From positions 378,240 through 442,239 of the forward strand of contig DGIS01000022.1 of assembly GCA_002386525.1 (NCBI GenBank): a DNA stretch of 64,000 nt, written 5' to 3'. The position numbers and the translations under genes were made by a program. Shown piece after piece: positions 7,552 to 17,269 of the stretch. How positions within the stretch are numbered: position 1 is the first letter of the stretch; each line of letters begins with the position of its first letter. This DNA is from Sphingobacterium sp. UBA4616 (GTDB taxonomy: Bacteria; Bacteroidota; Bacteroidia; Sphingobacteriales; Sphingobacteriaceae). Below the pieces are notes generated by a model. It was not told the origin of the DNA and searched no databases. It was given only the letters and a program-made list of their open reading frames with translations.

Positions 7552-9552
7552 TTAAATATAATTTATTAACGCTTTTATTGAATCCTGAGGCAGACTGCAG
7601 GTCCTATTTTTACAAAGATAAGCTTTTGTCTCCTTTCCAACCCTATGTTTTAGAAGTGGAAGATTTTCTTCTGTACCGCCAAGAACAATTTTGTTTGGAA
7701 TATAATATTGATCGAGCTCATGTTTAAAAGCCATCGCTTTATTACCCGTCAATGCAATTTCATTGATTCCATACCTTTCTTCTAGCAATAATATTGCCCA
7801 ATTTGAATAGGCTGAACCATAAGTCTTGATTTGAGGGAATACATTCGCCAACAATTGGTCTGATATGGCGATATAATTTTCATCATCAAAAAGCAGACCT
7901 AGACGTTTCAGTTGACGGGTCATGGTTGATAAAGAAGATGGGATTACATTATCCATGATTTCGCTTTTTCGCGCGATGAGTTGCTCCGCTTCCGACGATG
8001 TATAATAAAAAGTTTTTTGCGATCCATCGTAAAATAAGACAATAGCTTTGTCAGCAAGCTGTCTTGCTTTGGTTAACCAATTGAAGTCAAATGTAGCCTC
8101 ATACAATACTATGAACGCTTCAACCGTGAATGCATAATCATCGAGGAAGCCTGCAATCGCTCTATTTTTATCTTTTGGCTGATGCAATAATTGCCCATTG
8201 TTTTGGATAAGTTCATTACATATAAATTGTGCATTATTCAAAGCTAGTTCCAGAAAATGTATGTTGTCCAGACTGGTGTAGGCATCTACGAGTCCTTTTA
8301 AGAATAGGGCATTCCAAGAAGTCAATTGTTTATGGTCCAGTCCCGGGCGTACTCTTTTTTCGCGGAAGTCGTATAATTTTTTCTTTGAATCTTTTAGAAA
8401 CTCTGCCCATTCGTCAGCTGACATATTGACCTTTGCAGCTAACTGATCTGCATTTATGGCGCAAATAGGAATATTCGTTTGCTCTTCCTCCCAGTTGCCC
8501 GATTCTGTAATATTAAAGTATTGACTAAATAAGCCAGCGTCTTTGCCCAGTACGCTATCAAATTCAGCTTTGGAGAATGCATAGTATTTTCCTTCAACAC
8601 CATCACTGTCGGCATCAAGAGCGCTGTAGAAACCATGATTGGAGGCAAGCATCTCCCGTTCGGCCCAAGCAATCGTTTCTTCGATAATTCGTTTATAGAA
8701 TGGATCGCGGTTTTGCTGATAAGCTTCCGCATATAAGGATAGCAATTGCCCGTTGTCATAGAGCATTTTTTCAAAATGGGGGATATGCCAGTAGTGATCG
8801 ACTGAGTACCGTGCAAAGCCACCGCCAATCTGGTCATATATACCGCCAGATCCGATTTTTTTCAATGTAAAATGCACGTGGTTCAAGATCTCTTTATCAT
8901 CTGAGAGCACCCCATATTTTAGAAAAAACAGCCAATTGTTTGGTAGCGGAAATTTTGGTGCTTTTTGATAACCGCCTTCTTTTTTATCGAAAGTTTCGGT
9001 CCATGGTGTTACAATTTCAAGTAAGTCTTCCCTGCTATACTGATCTGGAATGGAGTGGATAGGTAGTTTTTCAGCCCGTTGAATACCGTTGTTTAACTTT
9101 TCGGCATACTCGAACGCGACTTCGGGTTTCTCTTCCCACATTTGAGCAATTTGTAACAGGATGTTCTGCCAGTCGTGCGGTTTAAAATAGGTGCCGCCAT
9201 AAATTGGGCGACCATCTGGTAAACAGATACAGTTCAAAGGCCATCCGCCCGCATTCGTCATCAATTGGACAGCTAACATATAAACTTGGTCAATGTCGGG
9301 GCGTTCTTCACGATCGATTTTGATCGAGACAAAGAATTTATTCATGGTCTGGGCGATGGCAGAGTTTTCAAAACTTTCGCGCTCCATCACATGACACCAA
9401 TGGCAAGCGGAGTAGCCAATGCTTACGATTATCAGTTTATTTTCGTCTTTTGCTTTTTTTAAAGCTTCCGGCCCCCAGGGCATCCAATCTACCGGATTGT
9501 GTGCATGCTGTTTAAGGTACGGTGAATTTTCAAATTGCAATTGATTCGCCAT
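7552..9552 (-). CDS. YyaL/DUF255 thioredoxin-domain protein
   Basis: A 666-residue protein of the DUF255/YyaL family (related to human SPATA20). The amino third is a thioredoxin-like fold: [19 protein letters not shown], then the SACHWCHVM motif that replaces the usual thioredoxin active site, then [11 protein letters not shown]. The rest is an (alpha/alpha)6-barrel like that of sugar epimerases/cellulases, with [25 protein letters not shown] and [15 protein letters not shown]. Its biochemical role is not established. I chose the ATG at 9552 ([13 protein letters not shown]); the earlier frame start at 9579 falls inside a hairpin (9570-9590) and adds nine unrelated residues. Confidence 0.85.
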   Translation of the reverse strand: MANQLQFENSPYLKQHAHNPVDWMPWGPEALKKAKDENKLIIVSIGYSACHWCHVMERESFENSAIAQTMNKFFVSIKIDREERPDIDQVYMLAVQLMTNAGGWPLNCICLPDGRPIYGGTYFKPHDWQNILLQIAQMWEEKPEVAFEYAEKLNNGIQRAEKLPIHSIPDQYSREDLLEIVTPWTETFDKKEGGYQKAPKFPLPNNWLFFLKYGVLSDDKEILNHVHFTLKKIGSGGIYDQIGGGFARYSVDHYWHIPHFEKMLYDNGQLLSLYAEAYQQNRDPFYKRIIEETIAWAEREMLASNHGFYSALDADSDGVEGKYYAFSKAEFDSVLGKDAGLFSQYFNITESGNWEEEQTNIPICAINADQLAAKVNMSADEWAEFLKDSKKKLYDFREKRVRPGLDHKQLTSWNALFLKGLVDAYTSLDNIHFLELALNNAQFICNELIQNNGQLLHQPKDKNRAIAGFLDDYAFTVEAFIVLYEATFDFNWLTKARQLADKAIVLFYDGSQKTFYYTSSEAEQLIARKSEIMDNVIPSSLSTMTRQLKRLGLLFDDENYIAISDQLLANVFPQIKTYGSAYSNWAILLLEERYGINEIALTGNKAMAFKHELDQYYIPNKIVLGGTEENLPLLKHRVGKETKAYLCKNRTCSLPQDSIKALINYI

Positions 9553-9569
9553 AAGACGAAGATAGTGAA

Positions 9570-9590
9570 AAGCCTCCATGATGGAGGCTT
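9570..9590. other. Palindromic hairpin between sixA and the YyaL gene
   Basis: AAGCCTCCAT and ATGGAGGCTT form a perfect 10-base palindrome around one base. In the minus direction it follows the SixA-like gene and is followed by TTTT only, so it is a weak terminator candidate. Confidence 0.5.
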
Positions 9591-9749
9591 AAATATGTTT
9601 TTTAATATTTGGGCTCTGTAACGACTAGATCAATCTACATAGCGTTCCTCCTGATGTCAGCAAATGAATGCCTCTACTGTAATTTCTTATGATAACTTGT
9701 ATTCAAGTTCATTTTTTATCAGATCATGCATATAATTTTTTTCGAATGA

Positions 9750-10241
9750 TTAATCAATTATTTGCACAAGATCGGCACAATTGCCACTGAGCATCTGAAA
9801 GGTAAAACCGGTATCGAGTTTTATTTCTGCGCAGGATGATGTCCGTAAATAGGCTGATTTTCGGGTTAAGTATTCGACCAAATCGGTCAAAGTGGGATTG
9901 TGTCCAAAGAGCAATACATGGTCGATATGATCGGGAATTGTATTGATAATAGATAGCATATGTTTGAATGTGCATTCATATATCGTTTCTTCAATTTTAA
10001 TGTCAAAAGAAGATGAACCCATTACCTCTAAAAAAACACGTGTTGTTTGGAGCGCACGATTTGCAGGGGAACTGATTACCATAGCGTTTTCGCCCAGAGT
10101 CAATTTAACTGCAATTTTAGCAGCCACTTGTTTTGCTTGCTGTATTCCGTCTGAGGTAAGTGCTCGATCAAAATCATTTATTCCCGGAATGGTTTCGGCT
10201 TTGGCATGTCGGATGATATAAAGTTTTTTATTGTTGTCCAT
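9750..10241 (-). CDS. sixA: SixA-like histidine phosphatase
   Basis: A 163-residue histidine phosphatase of the SixA branch, which removes phosphate from histidine residues of signalling proteins such as HPt domains or PtsN-type partners. The catalytic opening is LYIIRHAKAE (RHA with the nucleophilic histidine), the second block is SSPANRALQTT, and the second catalytic histidine is in LLFGHNPTLTDL. The mid-region IYECTFKHML matches the family's acid/base position (E). Length is as expected for bacterial SixA. It stands alone on the minus strand upstream of the YyaL gene; the physiological partner here is unknown. Confidence 0.85.
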   Translation of the reverse strand: MDNNKKLYIIRHAKAETIPGINDFDRALTSDGIQQAKQVAAKIAVKLTLGENAMVISSPANRALQTTRVFLEVMGSSSFDIKIEETIYECTFKHMLSIINTIPDHIDHVLLFGHNPTLTDLVEYLTRKSAYLRTSSCAEIKLDTGFTFQMLSGNCADLVQIID

Positions 10242-10669
10242 GATTGAATTTTTTGATTCTTTTTTCGTATAAATATTAACGCTCGTTGCCGCGGTTCATT
10301 GTGTCGGTGCAATTGCAGGCGTGAATAAGAGTACAAATAATAATACAGGAAGTTTTTAAAAGTATGCAGTTAGTGAACAGTTTACTTTCCTCCATGGATG
10401 TGTTGAGTGTCTTGTCGAGAATAAAGACCTTTGATGTAAATTAGATTGCTAATGGCGAAGTGAATGTCTTGGAATATAAGTTTTTAAAATGATTTCGGAG
10501 TGTTCTCATTTCATCAGTTTCAAAAGGGAAGTAGTTGTTTTTTTTTGATAAAAATATGTTAATTTTGCAACGAAAAAAATACATTTGTATGTTGTCTGCT
10601 TATTTTATTTATTGAAAAACATTATTGGCCTAGTAGCATTCTCTTGTTTCTATCGTTTAATTTTTATTT
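10242..10669. other. Intergenic region upstream of the glycan locus
   Basis: These 428 bases lie between divergent genes. They hold no ORF of note. The only signal I pick out is the candidate promoter at 10535-10567, described separately. The right part is very AT-rich. Confidence 0.5.
10535..10567 (+). promoter_or_regulatory. Candidate Bacteroidota promoter of the glycan plus-strand arm
   Basis: TTG at 10535-10537 and TAATTTTG at 10560-10567, spaced 22 bases, fit the TTG/TAnnTTTG pattern. It lies 100 bases upstream of the lipoprotein start. Confidence 0.4.
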
Positions 10670-11899
10670 ATGAATCGTAATTTTTGGATACTTCTATTTG
10701 GAAGTATTTTCCTTTTGGCCTGCAACCGTACAGCGGATTTTTTTGCGCAAGATGTTGAAACTCCGATTTGGACTGTTGATCCCATTGATTCGGTTGTTTT
10801 TGACAATGATGAGGGGATTGTCAATATCCATACCGTCGCTGATGCTAATTTTAAAGGGCTAAAAAATGCTGTCGATTTTATCGATATCTCTGGCGCAAAC
10901 GCTAGTTATTGTCATCCAGATGTTCTTTATTTCCCAAACAAATTAAATGGTTACAAATATTGGATGGTTTTCACGCCTTATTTTGGAGCAGTTGGGACCA
11001 ATCAGAATTCAAAGAAATTTGAAAACCCAAGTGTTGTTGTATCAAATGACGGTCTTGACTGGGTAAATCCATCCGGCCTAACCAATCCAATCATGAATGC
11101 CCCATTTCCGACAGAAAGTTTTGGTGAAAACAAGGTTGATCCGATCCAGGGATTTTGGTCGGATGTCGATTGGGTATACTTGAATAATCAGTTCTATCTT
11201 TATTATAGAGGCAGTTTTATCACTGCGCAGTCATTGAAAGGTAAATGCGTTTTAAGTAATAGCAATTTTGACCGATTAAAGCAAAATGCACATCGAACTA
11301 TCGTACAGCAAACGTCAACAGATGGTATAAAGTGGTCGAATTTGAATATTGCTTTTACAAGTAATCCACCCTTTACTCCCAAAGATGATCACCTGTTATC
11401 TCCTTCCTTTATCCATGACGGAAGTGAATTTTTAAGTTATGAAATTGAGCTGAATCTCGGTCCCAAGAGTTTTAAGGGTAAGGATCCGTCTTATGTTATT
11501 CGTAGAACTTCCGGAGATGGAATTAATTTTACAGGTTTTCGGGAAAGCAAAATCGTCAATTTTCTTAATAAACCGTGGTTGAGAGTCGGAAATGGAAATT
11601 CTCCATGGCATATCCAGGCAACATATGCTGATGGATATTATTTTTTATGTATAGCTGTTGGTGAAGTGAAAAAATATACAGCAGAGTTATTATATGTTGC
11701 TTATTCGAAAGATGGTTTGAATTTCAAGGTATTACCAAAGCCACTGTTGAAAAATAATGCCTATAGAAGTTCCATTTTTCCAATGGGAAGCAACGAGTCG
11801 TTGATTAAGATGGGGGCTTTGATTGGCAATAAATCTGGGGAATTCCGTTATCGGGAATTTACGTTAAACAAAGATAAAATCGAGCAATCGTTAAAATGA
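10670..11899 (+). CDS. Lipoprotein with GH43-like five-bladed propeller
   Basis: A 409-residue exported lipoprotein. The signal peptide (NFWILLFGSIF) ends with the lipobox LLAC, cysteine at residue 18. The mature part repeats strand-and-Asp patterns of the glycoside hydrolase 43-like beta-propellers: HPDVLYFPNKLNGYKYWMVFTP, SNDGLDW, DGIKWSN, SKDGLNF. Members of this kind are seen in polysaccharide loci; they may bind or trim glycans. I see no conclusive catalytic triad, so it could be a binding protein. It is the first gene of the plus arm of the glycan locus and has a candidate promoter upstream. Confidence 0.65.
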   Translation: MNRNFWILLFGSIFLLACNRTADFFAQDVETPIWTVDPIDSVVFDNDEGIVNIHTVADANFKGLKNAVDFIDISGANASYCHPDVLYFPNKLNGYKYWMVFTPYFGAVGTNQNSKKFENPSVVVSNDGLDWVNPSGLTNPIMNAPFPTESFGENKVDPIQGFWSDVDWVYLNNQFYLYYRGSFITAQSLKGKCVLSNSNFDRLKQNAHRTIVQQTSTDGIKWSNLNIAFTSNPPFTPKDDHLLSPSFIHDGSEFLSYEIELNLGPKSFKGKDPSYVIRRTSGDGINFTGFRESKIVNFLNKPWLRVGNGNSPWHIQATYADGYYFLCIAVGEVKKYTAELLYVAYSKDGLNFKVLPKPLLKNNAYRSSIFPMGSNESLIKMGALIGNKSGEFRYREFTLNKDKIEQSLK

Positions 11900-11942
11900 C
11901 AATATTTAATATATCATTACTGTTACTATTTTTGTATATTAA

Positions 11943-13007
11943 ATGTCAATGATGGGAAAAAGTGGTATTACGGAGCGGACTTCTCGCGTTGCTGTGTCGG
12001 TGGTAATACCGGTGTACAATGTCGAAAAATATTTGGATGAGACCATTCAAAGCGTACTTAAGCAGGAATTACAGGATTTCGAAATTATTCTTGTCAATGA
12101 TGGCAGTACGGACTCGTCTGCTGCAATATGTCAAAAGTATGCTTCTTTAGATCCGAGAATTTACTTTTTCGATCAGGAAAATGCTGGCGTTTCCGTAGCG
12201 AGAAATAATGGTTTAAGTCACGCAGTAGGAGACTATGTCTATTTTTTGGATTCCGATGATACCATTGATTCGGCATTTTTATTGGAATCTTTACAACTTG
12301 CAACTCAAAAAAAACTGGATCTCGTGGTTTTAGGGGAACCCTATTGTTCCCGGGCTCCACGTTTGGCTGCCGTACCGACCTGCGGATTGCTGATCAAAAA
12401 GACCTTACTGGACACATATCCCGATATTCGTTTTCCAGAAGGAATCCAACCCTGTGAGGATGGGTTGTTTTCGCATCGTCTTTTTTTGATGACCGATAAG
12501 ATCGGATTCAATCCGGCGGCAGTGTATTTTTATAGACAGCACGAGAATCAAAATCATACGCAAATTAATCGACAGACCAATCGCTTATTGAAACAGATCC
12601 CAATATGGTTAGAACTATTGAAGGTGTTTTATAAGGAACATGACCTCTTCGCTTCAAAAGGCTTAAAACTAGCTCTATTTGTAGAACATGAACCTTTTGA
12701 GTTTCGTTATTTAAAAATGGCATTTAATGATCTAGAGAAGGAAGAGCTATTTAAGTTATTGCAAAATTTTATGCAAGAATATGTAAGCCCACACCTTACC
12801 AAAATAGATAAAGAAATATTAACGGTGCCTTTTAGCTATTTTTTAGAAGCTCGAGATCACAGGGATTTTGATGAATTTTACGCAGGTTATTGTAAAAAGA
12901 GAGCTGAACAATTAAGGAGGGGCTTATTTTGGGTAAGGTTTATTCCAGTTGCTGGTTTAAGAAGAAAAGTCCGTCAAAAGATCAGAAATAAGTATCTCGA
13001 CGTATGA
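11943..13007 (+). CDS. Glycosyltransferase family 2
   Basis: A 354-residue GT-A fold glycosyltransferase. The opening VSVVIPVYNVEKYLDETIQSVL and the NDGSTDSS loop are the nucleotide-sugar binding region; YFLDSDDTID holds the DXD-type metal-binding motif (DSDD). The back half (PEGIQPCEDGLFSHRLFL) carries the acceptor-side ED acid. The carboxy part is helical with no membrane anchor, so it acts at the inner face of the membrane. The start at 11943 is uncertain; ATG at 11949 is close and equally good. It overlaps the next gene by four bases (ATGA), showing translational coupling. Confidence 0.85.
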   Translation: MSMMGKSGITERTSRVAVSVVIPVYNVEKYLDETIQSVLKQELQDFEIILVNDGSTDSSAAICQKYASLDPRIYFFDQENAGVSVARNNGLSHAVGDYVYFLDSDDTIDSAFLLESLQLATQKKLDLVVLGEPYCSRAPRLAAVPTCGLLIKKTLLDTYPDIRFPEGIQPCEDGLFSHRLFLMTDKIGFNPAAVYFYRQHENQNHTQINRQTNRLLKQIPIWLELLKVFYKEHDLFASKGLKLALFVEHEPFEFRYLKMAFNDLEKEELFKLLQNFMQEYVSPHLTKIDKEILTVPFSYFLEARDHRDFDEFYAGYCKKRAEQLRRGLFWVRFIPVAGLRRKVRQKIRNKYLDV

Positions 13008-14272
13008 AGATTTTGCTAATACAACATTTATATTTTTTAAATGGAATAGGAGGAACGGAAAAAATATGTTCTACGCTAGCGAATATACTAAGTACAAATG
13101 GGTATGAAGTTGAGATTGCAACCAATGAGAATATAAAAGGCTCCCCAGTTTTTCCGCTGCATAAGTCGGTGAAAGTGACGAATATCTTTGACGCTAGTTT
13201 GGAGCAGATGCTCGAGCTTCCTATATATAACTATAAGGGGCCGAATCCATTTTTATGGTTGAAATACAAGGCTCTCAAAAAATATACCAAGTGGTATAAC
13301 CGCCTATTGAAGCAACGGATGGGGGGAGAAGCTAAATTATATCAATATAACTTACGAAAGCGGGCGATTTTATGGAAAGATTATATCGACGGGCTAAAGC
13401 CGGACTTGATTATTACAATGTCCATTGGCTCACTTCTGGAGATCACTTATGGAAATACACTGTCAATCCCCATTATAGATTCTGTCAATGGAAGACCTGA
13501 TTACGACTATACCAATGTCCTAGGCGGGAGAGAAGCATATATGGTTGATTTGTTAACGGCTAGTTTCGATCATCTGAATGGTATTCAGATCTTATTTGAT
13601 AGCTATCGGGATTTCCTACCGTCGAATTTTTCTGGACAATGCGTCGTTATTGCCAATCCAATTCAGCAGGTAGATCCCCATGATTTAGTGATGCATGACT
13701 GTATCAAGGAAAGATATAAGATTATCCATGTTGGGCGTTTGGATACCGAATGCAAGCAGCAACATCTTGCTATTGCAATTTTTGCTGAGTTGGCAAACAA
13801 ATATCCCAAATGGGATTTGGAGTTTTGGGGGATAGGTCCAGACTTTGATCGATTGAATAATCAAATTCGCGATCTTGGATTATCTGAACGGGTTTTTCTT
13901 CGTGGATTTAGCGAAGATCCTTTGATAAAGATGCGAGATGCTGACATTTTTATTTTCCCCAGCAAATATGAGGGGTTTGGATTGGCCTTGGCAGAAGCCA
14001 TGTCAGTAGGCCTGCCTAGTATCGGCTTTTCAACTTGTTCCGGGGTAAATGAATTGATCAAACACAATCAAAATGGTTTTTTAGCATTGGATGAGCAGGA
14101 GATGGCGCTGTATCTCGAACAATTGATTATGAACCCTTCACTACGTTCGAGGTTTGGCGTTCAAAGCAATTTGGCAATAAAGGCGTACAGTTTTGAAAAT
14201 ATGACTAAAGGGTGGTTAAATTTAGTCCGGATCGTCATAAAGAATGTTGAGACGAAGGAGAGAAATGATTAG
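13004..14272 (+). CDS. Glycosyltransferase family 4
   Basis: A 422-residue GT-B fold enzyme. The amino domain opens with LIQHLYFLNGIGGTEKICSTL, the acceptor-binding half; the carboxy domain shows IIHVGRLDTECKQQHLAIAI, RVFLRGFSEDPLIKMRDADIF, and the donor-binding FPSKYEGFGLALAEAMSVGLP with the EX7E-like glutamates. GT4 enzymes use nucleotide sugars with retention of anomeric configuration. Its start ATG overlaps the preceding GT2 stop. A hairpin terminator follows 90 bases downstream of it, closing the first transcription unit of this arm. Confidence 0.85.
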   Translation: MKILLIQHLYFLNGIGGTEKICSTLANILSTNGYEVEIATNENIKGSPVFPLHKSVKVTNIFDASLEQMLELPIYNYKGPNPFLWLKYKALKKYTKWYNRLLKQRMGGEAKLYQYNLRKRAILWKDYIDGLKPDLIITMSIGSLLEITYGNTLSIPIIDSVNGRPDYDYTNVLGGREAYMVDLLTASFDHLNGIQILFDSYRDFLPSNFSGQCVVIANPIQQVDPHDLVMHDCIKERYKIIHVGRLDTECKQQHLAIAIFAELANKYPKWDLEFWGIGPDFDRLNNQIRDLGLSERVFLRGFSEDPLIKMRDADIFIFPSKYEGFGLALAEAMSVGLPSIGFSTCSGVNELIKHNQNGFLALDEQEMALYLEQLIMNPSLRSRFGVQSNLAIKAYSFENMTKGWLNLVRIVIKNVETKERND

Positions 14273-14358
14273 ATTTGATGCCCCCATCGTATTTATGGAT
14301 AAATTGCATTATGAATGATTTATTTATAGGGTATTAATCCTTCAAACTAGAAAAACTC

Positions 14359-14381
14359 AAAGGGAATGTGGCATTCCCTTT
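14359..14381 (+). terminator. Hairpin between the two GT4-type genes
   Basis: AAAGGGAATG (14359-14368) pairs with CATTCCCTTT (14372-14381) with a three-base loop, followed by AT-rich sequence. It probably ends the first unit of the plus arm, so the next gene must have its own promoter. Confidence 0.65.
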
Positions 14382-14442
14382 AAATAATTCGTATTATTTA
14401 TTATAAAAGTAATCAGTGCTTTTTATCTATTCAAAAGAATAA

Positions 14443-15609
14443 ATGCAAACAATAAAGAAAAAGAGAATATTATATTTTATGCCTGAAAATCCTAACAGTT
14501 CGAAAGCAGGCAATTTGACTAGGTGTAAGCAGTTGTTAACTTATTTTAATACGATAAGTGTAAATTTTGAAATTGATTTTGTATCCTCAATTAATTGGGG
14601 ACCAAGAGATGAATCTATTTTTCATTCCGAATTTCCCAATATTAACCTGATTATTTTACCTTTTAAATCTTCCAAAAAAAATAGAATTAGTTATTTCTTT
14701 GGTGACAAATTGCAAAAGGAGATAAAAAATATATTTCACTCAAATTTGGTTGATCGTGTTTCGCCGTCCTTTCAAAGAAGATTTGAAAAGGTTTTAAGCG
14801 CTCATAGATACGATTATATTATTATTAGCTATGTTGAATTTGGAAGTTTGGTAAAGAATTTGATAGGGCCTTATACAATTTTAGATTCGCATGATTTTCT
14901 GACACTGCAAAATAAGACAAAGGAAAAGGAACATTTTTCAATGCGTCAGTTAGGTAAAATGTTTGGAGCTGAGTTGTCTACCATGGCTTCTTTTAACGAG
15001 ATATGGACATTTTCAATTGAGGAAAAATATATTTTTGAACAGTTTGCTGATAAATTTGTACGATTAATCCCAGTTTCAATGCCATTGCCTGTTATTCGGG
15101 AGTGCGAAAAAACGATTGACTTAATTTATGTAGCAAGTGACAATCCGCACAATGTGTCAAGTATGAAGTGGTTTTTAGAAAAGGTATTTCCACTACTTAC
15201 GAATGTTGAACTGCATGTTATTGGCAAGATTTGTGTGCATATTCCCACATTGAAAAATGTAATAAAACATGGATTAGTGGATGAGCTTGCAGGCTATTAT
15301 GAACAAGCTAAAGTTGCTATCTGTCCAATGCTTTCAGGAACAGGAATCAAAATAAAGGTTTTGGAAGCATTATCTTTTGGCATTCCCGTTGTAACAAATC
15401 AACGTGGTGTCGATGGATTGTTTAATAAATCAGATAATGGATGTCTTATATCACTGGATGAACAGGCCTTTGCTTCTAATATAACAGAATTGCTTCAGGA
15501 CGATCAATTTCATAAGAGAAAATCGAATCAAGCCATTGAATATATGAGAAATAATCATACGGTGAAGAAGGAGTATGAGGTCCTGGATGCTGTGTTTAAC
15601 AATGTATGA
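14443..15609 (+). CDS. GT-B glycosyltransferase (GT1/GT4-like)
   Basis: A 388-residue glycosyltransferase of the GT-B type. The opening RILYFMPENPNSSKAGNLTR and DYIIISYVEFG form the amino domain. The carboxy domain has IDLIYVASDNPHNVSSMKWF, VELHVIGKICVHI, and the donor region AICPMLSGTGIKIKVLEALSFGIPVVTNQ with the EALSFGIPV signature shared with sugar transferases that use nucleotide sugars. Base composition is visibly more AT-rich than the flanking housekeeping genes, as are the next genes, which suggests horizontal acquisition of this part of the glycan locus. The exact sugar is unknown. Confidence 0.8.
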   Translation: MQTIKKKRILYFMPENPNSSKAGNLTRCKQLLTYFNTISVNFEIDFVSSINWGPRDESIFHSEFPNINLIILPFKSSKKNRISYFFGDKLQKEIKNIFHSNLVDRVSPSFQRRFEKVLSAHRYDYIIISYVEFGSLVKNLIGPYTILDSHDFLTLQNKTKEKEHFSMRQLGKMFGAELSTMASFNEIWTFSIEEKYIFEQFADKFVRLIPVSMPLPVIRECEKTIDLIYVASDNPHNVSSMKWFLEKVFPLLTNVELHVIGKICVHIPTLKNVIKHGLVDELAGYYEQAKVAICPMLSGTGIKIKVLEALSFGIPVVTNQRGVDGLFNKSDNGCLISLDEQAFASNITELLQDDQFHKRKSNQAIEYMRNNHTVKKEYEVLDAVFNNV

Positions 15610-15613
15610 ATAA

Positions 15614-16423
15614 ATGAAAATCTCTTTAATAATATCTACTTATAATTGGCCGGAGGCGTTGGCATTATGCTTGGAAAGTGTATTGCATCAAAAGGTTCTT
15701 CCTGATGAAATACTTATTGCTGATGATGGGTCTGGAAAGGAGACAGAACGAGTTGTAGCAGAATATAAAAATAAGTTTAATATTCCTTTTATTCATATAT
15801 GGCATGAAGACGAGGGCTTCCAATTGGCGAAAATCAGAAATAAGGCCATCGCTAAAGCCTCATCCGACTATATTGTTCAAATTGATGGTGATTTAATTTT
15901 GCATCCCTATTTTATTAGGGATCATCGAAAATTTGCTCGAAAAGGATCTGTGGTACGTGCCAGCCGTATCTACCTTGATCGGGAGTTTTCTGAGAAAAAA
16001 TTGACTAAGCGTGATACAAAGGTAAATAGGTTCGATAAAGGAGTCTCGAACTTATTCAGTGCTTTTCGTTTTCAGTTATTATGGAAATATTTTGAATTTA
16101 ATTATAAAAATAAAGGCAACGAACGTTGGGAGATTCATGGGGCCAATATGGCGTATTGGAAAGAAGATGCCATTCGTGTGAATGGTTACAATGAAGACTT
16201 TAAAGGCTGGGGACCGGAAGATAAAGAATTTGTCGCTAGACTCTTAAATGTCAACGTAAAAAAACGCTTCTTAAAATTCGGCGGCATTGTGTTTCATATC
16301 TGGCATGCGATAAATGCAAAAGAGAATTTAGGTAACAACAATTGTTTGTTTGCAAAAACAAAAAAGCTAAATTTGACCTATTGTGATAACGGTATTGATA
16401 AATATCTGAAATCATCTGATTAG
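15614..16423 (+). CDS. Glycosyltransferase family 2 (chondroitin-type C-terminal region)
   Basis: A 269-residue inverting GT2 with an added domain like Glyco_transf_7C. The opening ISLIISTYNWPEALALCLES, the loop ADDGSG, then EDEGFQLAKIRNKAIAKAS and the metal site IDGDLI show the GT-A core. The carboxy region has HGANMAYWKEDAIRVNGYN and then GWGPEDKEFVARL, where the ED pair is the usual catalytic/acceptor feature, and ends HIWHA. It shares the same plan and length as the gene directly downstream, so the two look like tandem duplicates. Four bases separate it from the preceding stop. Confidence 0.85.
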   Translation: MKISLIISTYNWPEALALCLESVLHQKVLPDEILIADDGSGKETERVVAEYKNKFNIPFIHIWHEDEGFQLAKIRNKAIAKASSDYIVQIDGDLILHPYFIRDHRKFARKGSVVRASRIYLDREFSEKKLTKRDTKVNRFDKGVSNLFSAFRFQLLWKYFEFNYKNKGNERWEIHGANMAYWKEDAIRVNGYNEDFKGWGPEDKEFVARLLNVNVKKRFLKFGGIVFHIWHAINAKENLGNNNCLFAKTKKLNLTYCDNGIDKYLKSSD

Positions 16424-16447
16424 CACTTACGATTTTACAGCTATTTT

Positions 16448-17257
16448 TTGGAAACTTCGATAATTATTACAACGTATAATAGGCCCGATGCATTGGAATT
16501 GGTGCTATTGTCTGCATTAAATCAAACAGTTTTGCCGAGTCAAATTATTGTTGCAGATGACGGTTCTGATGATAGAACAAGACAGCTGGTCCATCGTTAT
16601 GAGCAGATTTCTGAAATTCCAATCTCCAATGTATGGCAGGAAGATTGTGGTTTTCGCGTCGCACGTATTCGAAATCAAGCGATAGCCCAAGTGAAATCAC
16701 CCTATGTTATACTCGTTGACGGTGACATTCTTATGGCACCAAATTTTATTGAAGACCATCTAAAACTCGCCAAAGTAGGACATTTTATTCAAGGTGGAAG
16801 GGTCTTACTAAATCAAGCATTAACATCTAAATTGTTAACTGAGTCGAATCAACTAAGGTATCCGAATATGTTTCAGGCGGGATTCGAATCTGGTCGGTTT
16901 GAAAAGAGAATAAGTAGTTTTCGTAATCTTCTTTTAGCACGATGGACTGCGAAAAACCTAGCACATAAAAGAAGCAAAGTACGCTCATGTAATATGTCCT
17001 TCTACATGCGCGATGTTCGTGCAGTGAATGGTTTTAATAATCTTTTTGAAGGCTGGGGCCGAGAAGACAGTGAATTTGTGGAACGTTTATTCAATTATGG
17101 ACTCAAAGGGCAACTAATCAAGTTTGCTGCAATTGGGTATCATTTATATCATAAGGAGGCGTCTAGAAAAGCACTACCACAAAACGATCATTTATTAGAA
17201 AAGACAAAATTAGAAAAGCTGACATCCTGTGCTGACGGACTTTCTAGTTTCCTATAG
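16448..17257 (+). CDS. Glycosyltransferase family 2, paralogue, TTG start
   Basis: A 269-residue GT2 closely related in plan to the preceding gene: IIITTYNRPDALELVL, VADDGSDDRTR, EDCGFRVARIRNQAIAQVK, VDGDIL (metal site), then SCNMSFYMRDVRAVNGFN and GWGREDSEFVERL. It probably adds a further sugar of a related kind. The only start I find is TTG at 16448; there is no in-frame ATG or GTG close upstream, and the conserved fold begins within three residues. The ribosome-binding sequence is poor. Divergence from its neighbour suggests an old duplication, not a recent copy. Confidence 0.85.
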   Translation: METSIIITTYNRPDALELVLLSALNQTVLPSQIIVADDGSDDRTRQLVHRYEQISEIPISNVWQEDCGFRVARIRNQAIAQVKSPYVILVDGDILMAPNFIEDHLKLAKVGHFIQGGRVLLNQALTSKLLTESNQLRYPNMFQAGFESGRFEKRISSFRNLLLARWTAKNLAHKRSKVRSCNMSFYMRDVRAVNGFNNLFEGWGREDSEFVERLFNYGLKGQLIKFAAIGYHLYHKEASRKALPQNDHLLEKTKLEKLTSCADGLSSFL

Positions 17258-17269
17258 TTATTCATTATC

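Noticed and set aside
8454..8837. 127-codon minus-strand ORF inside the YyaL-type gene
   Set aside because: Another frame of the same strand overlapping a full, family-matching gene; no independent evidence.
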